DNA from: Purpureocillium takamizusanense
Taxonomy: Eukaryota; Ascomycota; Sordariomycetes; Hypocreales; Ophiocordycipitaceae
Direction: 5' to 3'
Assembly (NCBI RefSeq): GCF_022605165.1
Contig: NC_063077.1
Coordinates: forward strand, 496,001 to 560,000
DNA length: 64,000 nucleotides
Shown piece by piece: positions 47,453-56,764 of the stretch (position 1 is its first letter; each line of letters begins with the position of its first letter). A program made the translations under genes and the position numbers. The notes under the pieces were generated by a model, which searched no databases, was not told the DNA's origin, and worked only from the letters and a program-made list of their open reading frames with translations.

Positions 47453-49177
47453 TTAATCCTCGAAGGGGTTGCGATCCGAACCCTTGATGCTTTTCCACTC
47501 CACAAACAGACCGCCAAAAATAGATGCCACCGCTACCGCAACCGCGACATAGAAAACCGATGTGAGCGACTTGTTGTACGCAAACTGCAACTTCTCAAGG
47601 TCTGCCTCGTTGTGCACAAGCTTTCCAAGTTGAGTCGCGCCTGTATGGAGTACGGCGTACGGGTCCAGCCCTGCGATTCCTGCATCCTTCAGTGACCCTA
47701 TTAGCTTCTGGTTGAGCACGTTTTGTCCAATACAGACACAAACGGAGCCGCCGAGCTGCATGCCAAAAAAGAAGAGTGATATTGCTGAGTTGAAGTCTTC
47801 CTTGCTGAGTATAGCCTGAACAGCATTGGACGACTGCTGCATTCCGAAGCCCAACCCGAAGCCAAAAAGTACCTGGTACCCTATCCACTCCGGATGACCC
47901 GAGGTGATCTTTAGCGTCGTGAGAAGACCAGTACCGATAGACATGATAACCGACGCGGCGAGCATGAATGGTGGCGCGTATCCAACAACTTTGGACACGA
48001 GGAACCCAGCCATGATGGATGATAGGGACTGAGAGAGAAGGAGCGGGATAGTCATCTCGCCCGACTTAACGGGCGTGGCACCTTTGATGGCCTGGAACCA
48101 AATGGGGATCCAGTACACCACAACCATCATGGCGCCACCACTGCACGTCGAGTAAAGGAGACACGATAGGACCGAGCGCTGACGGATGACCTTGGGGGCG
48201 ACTGTCGCCGTTTCAGGCATCTTTGCTTGCACGACGACAAAGGCAATTCCGAGGACGCCGGCGAATACCAGGAGGAGTATGATGCGCCAACTGGCCCAGG
48301 CATACTCTGCGCCTCCCCACTGCAGGGCCAAGACGAGGCAGATAACGCTGGGGATGAGCACGGACGCGCCGAGAGGATCCAGGTGCTTCAGCTTCTCCAC
48401 GAATGTCTTGGACGCCTGCTCCTTGCCCGGGATGTGCTTGACGGTCAGGTACACGACAACAATGGTAGCCATCCCCAAAGGTATGTTGATGATAAAGCAC
48501 CAGCGCCATCCAGGGCCGTCTGTCAATGCACCGCCGATCAGGGGGCCAATGATGGAAGAAATGCTCATGGTTGCCATGGCGGCCCCCACATACATCGGAC
48601 GCTTCTGAAGAGGGATACTACCCATGAGCAGGATAATGGACCCGGAGAATACGCCGGCGCAGCCGACACCCTGGATTGCGCGCCCGACAATGATGGCAGC
48701 CGAGTTTGGCGCCCCGGCTCCTATGGCGGATCCAATAATGAAGATGAAAAGAAGCACCGAGTAAACCATCTTGGGCGAATAGAAGCTGTAGAACCGGCCG
48801 ATTGGCAGCTGCATGGCGCAGCCGGAGAGGGCGTAAGCACCGGCATACCAGCCTATGTCGCCGAAGGAATGGAACTCGTCGGTGATGCGTGGAACAGCTG
48901 TCGCGACCACAGTTCGGTCCTGGAGGGAGGGTCAATGATGCAGGTCTGTTCAACCAGGGTCGGGTCGACTTACGAGAGAGACTAGGAAGATGGCAATGCA
49001 TATGGCCACCATCAACAGGTTGGCGGCCAGTACACTAGGATACTGGGTCGCGTCCTCGACCGCGGCCGGGCTGGTCTTGGCCTTGCTGACATCGCCGCCC
49101 TTCTCGCCTCCGGCTTCTCCATCGTGGCTGGAGGGGCTCTGTGTGTCCTCCAGCTTGCTGGCCTCTTTCTGGACCAT
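47453..49177 (-). CDS. MFS exporter, DHA2/14-TMS drug:H+ antiporter
   Basis: Exon 1 (49177-48974) codes an acidic cytosolic N terminus and the first helix (LLMVAICIAIFLVSL). Exon 2 (48919-47453) continues DRTVVATAVPRITDEFHSF; the product is 556 aa. LDRTVVATAVPRI is the D1-like motif of the DHA2 group. GRAIQGVGCAGVFSGSIIL is antiporter motif C-like, and GGALTDGPGWRWCFIINIPLG is the D2-type motif. These are hallmarks of toxin- and pigment-exporting transporters such as those in trichothecene or aurofusarin clusters. Placed between the EthD and laccase genes, it is the likely exporter of the cluster product. Start choice is clear, with no longer in-frame alternative. Confidence 0.9.
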
Positions 49178-50751
49178 CTTTGGGAGTCGGCGTTGACACC
49201 CCGGTCCTGGGTCTCAGCGAAGGTTCGCGATGGCAAGGCTAGGGTGAGAGTATCAAGGTTCAAGCCCGGGGTTTCGGAGCAGTCGTGAAGAAGTTCGATA
49301 ATGCTGAAGACTTGCTCTCGGCCTGCAGAACTACTGTCGCACCGCCTTGTTGGTTTGATCTTATACCATGGCCCCCTACAGACCGCGCTTCAGCCTGATC
49401 ACCTGGTCAGCGATGTCATCTTGGCGACAAAGCGAAGGGCCAACACAGGGAGGGCACTGCGATGCCCCACCATCTTGTGCGAGTATGCACGACAGTTGCT
49501 GAGCACGACAGTTGAGCCCATCTCATCTGTTAGTCTCACTTCATGCCATCTACCGAAACATAGGATCTCCCTCCCGGCTATCCGACCGTTTACTGTCTCA
49601 ACAAGGCAGGACGAGTCACTATTGACGTAGCGCTCAACTCGAAAGATGACTTGCGCAAGCCCGTCGAGTCTTTCGACATCGGGTGACTTGCGTGTTCCAG
49701 CTAGTACATACATGTTACCGTGGCCTCTCCTCTCCCCTACTTCCCACAAAGTAACTTAGTCTGCTTGCTGACTGTGTCTATGTCGCCCAACGGATCGTAG
49801 CACCTGTTCTCTGAAATCTGGCGCAGAGCGGCGGTCGAATGATCTGGCTGCCGAATGAGGAAATTCGCCAGCAGGGGGCAGCGACCAAGTCGAACGGTGC
49901 GATGCCATGTGTTACCTCGCTGAAGGCGTTCGGGCCCGAAGCGGCTCGCCTCGGGCACGAGCCACGCCGACCAACAAAGTGTCCAATCGGGCTGATGCCG
50001 ATTCAGAACATCCCGTCCAACGGGAGCTAGTGCTGCCTTTCCCATCCCGAATTACGATGCAACGCAAGCTGTGCGTCTTACCGTCCCATGTCTGCATTTC
50101 TTGTTGCTGGTACCCGTCATCCCTGCTCGTCGGCCTTATCTGTCAACTCTCATCAAAGCTTGTCAGCCAAGGGGAGGCGGTCGAGCAGCGAGCTGAAGGA
50201 CGCAGAATCGTTGCACAAGCAAGGTGGGTGTGGCGACGAACCGGTTCGGCCAATGTGTAGCGCCCCTTGCCATCACTGGATATTATCGCCGACCGTGGTC
50301 CGCATCAATATTACCGTGCTGTGACGCGGTCAAACTGCGTGCCGTTCAAGAGCCCAAGATTATGAGGCATCTACCCACCCCTGATGACAATGGGCATGCA
50401 ATGCTCGTGTGGGGCCCAGATCTAGACAAGGGATGTAATCGGCGGGAACTGGGCGATGGCAGGCTGTCTGCAACCCATGAGTACCGATATCCGGCCCACG
50501 TAGAGCAACACAAAGGATCTTCAGCCGTTGCATCCTGGTCAATGCCTCGTCCGTGGTGGCTTGGGGCCCAAGGCGGAAGCAGTCGCTGCTCGGCGCCGGC
50601 ATCGGTGCCTGTGCCGACTTAGACAAGGATTTTGAGGAATTACAGTTGAAGAACGACGTAGTCGCTGTATCAAATCGTTTGGTACCATCACGGCTCAAGC
50701 TGCTTCACTGAACAGCTCAAAGCTTCTTTTCGGTGTTCTCAAGTGTTTAGC
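49178..50751. promoter_or_regulatory. Divergent promoter MFS / laccase
   Basis: A 1.6-kb region between divergent genes. It contains an exact TCG-N5-CGA element at 50181-50191. Minus-strand frames at 49399-49749 and 49737-50045 are open but have no recognised domain; they might be decayed coding sequence or chance. Confidence 0.5.
50181..50191. promoter_or_regulatory. TCG(N5)CGA, AflR-type binding motif
   Basis: The sequence TCGAGCAGCGA fits the palindromic site recognised by AflR-like binuclear-zinc activators of polyketide clusters. No such activator gene is visible in the window. A single site can occur by chance. Confidence 0.3.
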
Positions 50752-52885
50752 ATGCGCCTCGTCTTTGGCCTCTTGGCAATTGCTGCCTCAACATGGGCCG
50801 CGACCGTCCGGGAGACTTTGCGACTCACCTGGGAAGATGGCGCACCCAATGGCCAGTCCAGGAAGATGATCTTTACGAACGGCCACTTTCCCGCGCCACC
50901 GCTTATACTCACCGAGGATGACAATGCAGAAGTCAGTTCTGCTGTATTGCGCTGCGTTGAAAGAGCTGACAGCCCGACCAGATAACTGTGATCAATGATA
51001 TGCCACGAAATGTCACCATTCACTGGCACGGACTTGCGTAAGGGCTGACTTTTCCGTGAGCGCGACAATGGTACTGACATTTGCCCGCACGTAGCCAGCC
51101 TGGCACTCCCTGGTCCGACGGAGTTCCCGGATTGTCACAAAAGCCAATACTGCCCGGGCAAGCGTTCGTCTACCGGTTCAAGGCGACGCCAGTGGGAACC
51201 CATTGGTATCATTCGCATGAGCGCATGTCCCTTACGGATGGACTCTACGGTGCCATTTGGATAAAGTATCCCATCTCCAGTCGCGAACTACGCAAGAGGC
51301 CTGGCTGACCCCGCGTCCAGGCCAAAGAAAGATCCGACCGAGCTCTGGGCCCAGATCAGCGATGATCCCGAGGACATCAAGGCAATGGGCAAAGCTGCAG
51401 CTAACCCGGAGCTGATCGTTGTGTCAGATTGGTCTAGATACACGTCCGAGGAGTATTGGAAGGCGAATGAGGAATCGGGGCTCCAAATATTGTGAGTCTT
51501 TGGTGTGAGGAGATGCAGATTCATCGAGGGCTGCAATTGCTGACCCCCACCAAGCTGCCTGGACAGCATTTTGATCAACGGCGTTGGCGAGCTATACTGC
51601 CCACCGATGGAGTTGCTCATCAACCAAACGCAGCCTGACATTGCTAGAATAGCATTTCCCGATACTCACGTGTCCGACAAAGGGTAAGCAGTGTAGTAGC
51701 GACCAGAAAACTGGACGCCAACCCTAGCTAACCCAGCGTCCCAGATGTTTCCCTTTCCGCACACCAATCCAAGGCGGGCCTTGGAACTACACAGCACGAC
51801 CAGAGCTCATTCCTCCACATATGGTTGATGGCTGTGTTCCTTCCACGGGCCGCAATGCCTCGTTCATGGTCGACCCGGCCAACCGCTGGGTCAGCTTCAA
51901 CTTCATATCCGCTGCAACGGTCGCACAATTCGTGTTCGCGGTCGATGGCCACGACTTTTGGATATACGAAATCGATGGCAATTATGTTACCCCGCGAAAG
52001 TTTGTCACTGCAACCATGTCTGCGGGCGAGACCTACTCGGTCATGATGCGGCTGGACAAGCCACCAGGCGTGTACAAGATGCGCGTCCCAGACTCTGGAG
52101 CAACACAAGTCATCTCCGCGTTTGCGGACGTTGTGTACAAAGGCGGGGAAGGCATACTGAGGCTGGAGGCACCGCAATACGTGACGTATGGCGGCTTGTT
52201 TCCGTCTCTGGAAGTCAAAAACAACAGTTTCACGCCGTACGAGTTCGAGGGCGACCACATGGCCCCTTGGCCCTCAAGCCTACGCCCACGGCCCGGTCCT
52301 GCGGATGAGGAATTTCTTCTCATCATGGGACGCATCCAGACTTCGACAAACTATACGATGAATACGAAATACATGTATCCTGTCAATTTCCAGGCCGACC
52401 GCCCACTTCTCTTCTACCCAAACGCAACGATAGGTACACCCGACGAGAACCTTGTCATTCGCACGAAGAATGGGTCGTGGGTCGACATCATCCTTCAGAT
52501 ATCCACTCTGCCTGGTGACCTGGCCGCCTTTGAGCACTTCATGCATAAACACGGGAGCAAGACATGGCGCGTGGGCTTCGGTCAAGGCAACTGGAACTAC
52601 AGCAGCGTTGCGGAGGCCATCGCCGAACGGCCGCATGACTTTAACTTCGAAAACCCAGGCTACAGAGACAGCTGGCTAACGCAGTTCTCGCCTGTTCCCG
52701 AGGGCGGCTATTGGAGCGTATTTCGCTATCTGTCGGACAATCCTGGCCCGTGGATGTTTCACTGCCATATTGAGCTACATCTCATGGGCGGCATGTCTAT
52801 TGCTATCTTAGACGGGGTCGATGTTTGGCCAAAGGTGCCACCGGAGTACAGTTACCAAATAGGCGGTGGCGGCTGCAAGAATTGA
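50752..52885 (+). CDS. Secreted multicopper oxidase / laccase
   Basis: Copper enzyme that oxidises and couples phenols; in conidial-pigment clusters it polymerises or dimerises the polyketide. Six exons: 50752-50931, 50982-51037, 51095-51265, 51321-51491, 51567-51683 and 51745-52885 (611 aa). All phases agree. The signal peptide is [17 protein letters not shown]. Copper ligands: THWHG-like IHWHGLA (His75, His77), [10 protein letters not shown] (His115-His120), the MHKHGSKTW region, and [13 protein letters not shown] with the type 1 copper Cys572. The last acceptor is CCCAG before TGTTTC, not the earlier CCCAG, which would shift frame. [18 protein letters not shown] is read across that join. 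The branch with [15 protein letters not shown] is typical of ascomycete laccases such as Metarhizium Mlac1 or Aspergillus Abr2. Confidence 0.9.
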
Positions 52886-53677
52886 GCCCCAGCATATTTA
52901 GAAGCGACATGTTTTTATGCATCTAGCTCCAGTATAGACTTTGTCGTGCGCCATCATTGGCATAGTCACTACATATGTGTGAGCCGATTTCTGCCTAAAG
53001 CAGCGAACGGAATATTCTGTAGCACTTGAGAAGTAGCACTGGGGACTCTTGCACTGTGATTCTGCTCCAGTGTGACTTAATATGCCATCCAGTTGTACCC
53101 CCCGGGTGATCCCTTACCTTGTACGCAGCTGGCGTTCAATCCCTGTGCAGTCGCCGTTGCCACAATCCGAGCCTGGATCTGCATAACATTGCACCCGAAA
53201 CACCCCAGCGCGTGCCGTCCCAAGCAGGGGAGACGTAGCCGAGTTGCCATCATTGATACCACTATAGAGCTCGGCTGCTGTGCGACAGGCTCGGGCAATA
53301 CCTCATCGCGGCAGCCCGCTTCAGCTGGACTCACGAATTGGAGGGTATGATTGACAAGCGGCCAGCGGCAAAAGCAAGCCACATATAGCTCCATACAGGG
53401 ACAAGGGACCGAAATGGGGTGTAGTGCTTATCGATGCCATGCGCTCTATTTCCTCGGGCCTTCAGACGACTCCGCCCCGTCGCCCTTGACGCCCGTCTAA
53501 GTACGAGAAGATATTCGGCTTGGTTCCATTGGACACGTGTTTTTCGCCTTTATTGGTTGCAGGTTTAGATCATTGTGCACCAAACTTATGGACCAACAAG
53601 AATCTGCATAACGAATGCTTTATATAAACGCGCTGGTGTGGAAGTTCGAAACTTGAACCACCACAACAGCCTCTTGC
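52886..53677. other. Intergenic between laccase and ACP-CMeT gene
   Basis: A 792-bp region with the laccase terminator and the next promoter. A 105-codon minus-strand frame (53077-53394) is Cys-rich but unconvincing. I find no remnant of KS, AT or PT coding sequence here. Confidence 0.5.
53619..53629 (+). promoter_or_regulatory. TATA box of ACP-CMeT gene
   Basis: TTTATATAAAC lies about 50 bp before the start codon at 53678, a position that fits a core promoter with a short leader. Confidence 0.55.
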
Positions 53678-55154
53678 ATGAACGTAAGAGCCAAACTTCC
53701 AGCACAGATGTCAGCATACGTCGACAACTTCAGGTCCGCCATTGCTTCCGAGCTGGGTCTTGAACCCGGGGCTATATTGCCTGATGTGACATTCGAAGCA
53801 CTCGGCCTGGATCCACTGGCAGCCATGGAAGTATTGGAGATCGTTAATGATCTAACCGGCGTCGAGTTTCCAGCGTCTTTGTTCAGGGACTGCAGGTGTC
53901 TTTCTGACATTGGACGAAAGACTTCGAAGAGCGGCACCACCAGTAAGCCACAGCTCGTCCGCGTTGTTGTGTCTCCCTATCAAGTAGATCCTGACAAAAT
54001 ATGCCATAGCACGACTCACGCCAGCGTCTGGACCCTCTCCAGTTCATGTAGCCTATTCAAGCACCAGTGGCATTGTGGGGAAATATGCGAAAGAGTCTGG
54101 GGTCGCTGACTTCTGGACAAACGTATACCCTTCTCAAAGGCGTCTGGTTCTGGCCTACGTCTCAGAGGCAATGGCTGCTCTTGGTCAGCCCCTTGCCCAT
54201 ATGCCGCCAGGAACTCCACTCTCAATCCCCAGTGACATTTTGGCAAAACATTCGAAGCTTATGGAAGCCTTGCTCGACATACTAGTTGACGGAGGTGTCA
54301 TGCAACGAGTTGGGACAAGGGTGGTTCGTTCATCGGTCGTTGTGGATTTGACGCCATCATCGACAATCTATGAGCAAATCGCTCGCGACTTTCCCCAGCA
54401 CGCAGATACTCATCGGTTGCTCAATATCACCGGCTCCAATCTGGCAGGATGTCTAACGGGCTCCATGGACCCAATCAAGCTTCTTTTTGGTTCGAGCCTA
54501 GGCCGGGACATGCTGTTTGAGTTCTACACCAATGCCCCCATGTCCATAGCAGCGTCAAAGCAGCTCTCAGATTTCTTCAAAAATGCGTTCATCAGCAGCC
54601 TGGAGCCCATCGAGATTCTGGAGATTGGCGCTGGATTTGGCGGCACCACCAAGTTTGTGCTCGATATGCTCATCAGTGCTGGGATTCGCTTCAAATACAC
54701 GTTCACGGACATCTCTTCGTCTTTTTTCAAGACGGCAAAGAAGCGGTATGCTGAACTGCACTTGTCCGACAGCGCCATTGAGTACGAAGTACTCGACATT
54801 GAGAAGCCGATCCCGGACAAATTTCGAGGCCGATTCCATGCCGTCCTTTCCACGAATTGTATACATGCGACGAAGAATTTGCAAATCTCGTGCACAAATG
54901 CTCGTCAATTGCTTCGGACTGGAGGTTTCTTCAGTGTGGTCGAGTTCTCAACGCGCCTGTACTGGCTTGACCTTGTATTTGGCTTGCTGGATGGATGGTG
55001 GCTTTTCAACGACGGACGCAATCATTGCATTGCAGAGGAGTCTTTCTGGATGAAAAGCATGCATGCAGCGGGATTCCAGGATGTCATTTGGACGAAAACT
55101 TTGGTGGACGGAAAGCGACCTAACCCTCAAGTCATCGTTGCTACCACAGAGTAG
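53678..55154 (+). CDS. Free-standing ACP-like / C-methyltransferase didomain protein
   Basis: Exon 1 is 53678-53942 and exon 2 is 54010-55154 (469 aa). Residues 10-85 form an ACP fold (FRSAIASELGLEPGAILPD, then FEALGLDPLAAMEVLEI). Pro46 stands where the phosphopantetheine Ser should be, so the domain cannot be charged in the usual way. A Thr/Ser-Pro linker follows. Residues 120-465 match the CMeT domain embedded in C-methylating non-reducing PKSs: GVADFWTNVYPSQRRLVLAY, the SAM motif EILEIGAGFGGTTKFVLDML at 290, YTFTDISSSFFKTAKKRY and VLSTNCIHATKNL. Normally these parts sit behind KS-AT-PT in one megasynthase; here they have their own start, TATA box and stop. It lies beside a laccase and near a PKS without CMeT. 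It may be a trans-acting methyltransferase, or a stable remnant of a lost PKS. An ATG at 53708 is an alternative start. Confidence 0.85.
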
Positions 55155-55552
55155 TCTGGAGGTTGCAACCTTCTGCAATGAGAGTTGAACTCTCAGACAT
55201 TTTCCCCAACCGATAGATCGACGTTGCTAAGGCTTTGATTGAAGACAATCGTTGACCTCTCCACTGCACACAACGCAGGGCATATCCTGCCTGATCACAG
55301 CAACCCGCCTCGTGGAATTGGGCCCTTGTTGGGGCTGACTTAGCCCAGCGCAGATTTTCGTGATCTTGCTGAACCTGACGAGGAAAGTTCCGGGTCGAAT
55401 ATGATTCATGTGGAGATGAGGCTCCTGCTATTACTGCCTAATAATGCTCTGTCCGGATTTCCAGGTGGCTTGTATAGGGTATGCATGGTTCTCCCTTGTG
55501 CCATGTGCGCTTGAGGTTCCTATTTCCCATCTCACACTCGAGCCTAAAGACT
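55155..55552. other. Convergent 3' intergenic region
   Basis: A 398-bp gap between the ends of converging genes. I see no gene in it. Confidence 0.5.
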
Positions 55553-56119
55553 TCAAAGTTCCTCCTTGGGCACGTTGGAAACAATCTTGATGATGATTCC
55601 CTTCGGAGTGTAACCCGAGTTCTTGTAGTCTTCCGTGTGGTACGCAGGGTCAGTTTCGTTGACAAGGACCCCCAAAGATCCACCACTAGTTTGGCAGCTG
55701 ATGAGCGCCTTCGCTTTGTCGTCGTCCGATGCCGACTCGCCTCCATCGATGGTCCTCGCAATGTCTTCGTAGAGAACAGACGTGCTTACGTTGGGGTCGA
55801 TATGCTTGGCCAGGGCATGGACGCTTTGGTAAAGGAAGATGGTCCATTCAGCGCAGTCAGGGGTGTTCTCGGATGGCATCGTCAGGAACCGGCCTCCCTT
55901 AACCCCGCGACCCCACTCGCGGAGCTTTTCAGCGACGACAGCAACGTCTTCGACGCTTACGTCCTGAGGAGTATCATCTTCGCCGTTGTAGCAATGCAGG
56001 GCCGACGTTTCGCTCTCGTAACAAGTCTGGATGTGGGCATCCGGGGTGGACGCCAAGGCAAGAGTAGTCGCGGAGAAGAGGAACGAGCCAATGGCCAGAA
56101 TCCGAATGAAGGGAGGCAT
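55553..56119 (-). CDS. Small secreted protein, 188 aa, four cysteines
   Basis: Single exon. Signal peptide MPPFIRILAIGSFLFSATTL with cleavage around LALA-STP. The mature protein has four Cys (HIQTCYES, LHCYNGEDDTP, TPDCAEWTIF, LISCQTSGG), enough for two disulfides. Conserved-looking elements are LHCYNGEDDTPQDVSVEDVA, ARTIDGG and SGGSLGVLVNETDPAY. I have the impression of a widespread family of fungal secreted proteins with this order, but I cannot name it or a function. It lies at the right flank of the pigment cluster and need not belong to it. N-glycosylation is possible at NETD and NVST. Confidence 0.75.
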   Translation of the reverse strand: MPPFIRILAIGSFLFSATTLALASTPDAHIQTCYESETSALHCYNGEDDTPQDVSVEDVAVVAEKLREWGRGVKGGRFLTMPSENTPDCAEWTIFLYQSVHALAKHIDPNVSTSVLYEDIARTIDGGESASDDDKAKALISCQTSGGSLGVLVNETDPAYHTEDYKNSGYTPKGIIIKIVSNVPKEEL

Positions 56120-56764
56120 CTTAAAGTCGTTGATTGTGTTGAGGATACTATCTCAAGTAAAGCCCCGGTTTTGAAATAAGTTTAATGTGTAAATATTGAC
56201 AACTGAGATGGCGATGATGATGAGGTTTGTTCGAGCAGCCCTTTTATGCCTGCGGAGTGTCTGGCGCTCTCTAAACTGCAACTGCACGGTCGCGGCGTTG
56301 TCGGCGGAGTGGAAGGAGGGTTTCTGACGCTACGGCCTGATGGTCTCACAGGTTTGTTGTCTCCCAGCCGAGCTGGTGGCACGGCGTTCCAGACAAGTAG
56401 CCATTGTGGATCGACCGGGCGCATGCGGCCGCCTCGTTTGCAAGATCATTTCGTGGCAATCTTGCAGCCACCGCCTCCCGACTGCCGATGTTTCCTTGGT
56501 ATGTGTGTGTCACGATCGGTGGGTGAGACAAGGGTGGCGGACTTCCCGTGTTAGCCAGTCTGTAAAAGCCTGTTGGGTAGGACATGGCTGCAGGCGGGAA
56601 GCGGCTGTTGCACAACTTCATTCATGCTTTGGTGTGAGTTTGATGGCCTTGTTGTCTCAGCCACGACACGGTCGGACGAGGAAAGGCTCCCCGCTCATCC
56701 GTCGTGCATATCTATCACATTGATGACATCCAACTACATAACGGTACCTGTGTGGTGAAAAACA
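56120..56764. other. Intergenic, promoter of secreted protein
   Basis: This 645-bp stretch lies between two minus-strand genes. Nothing else is recognised. Confidence 0.5.
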
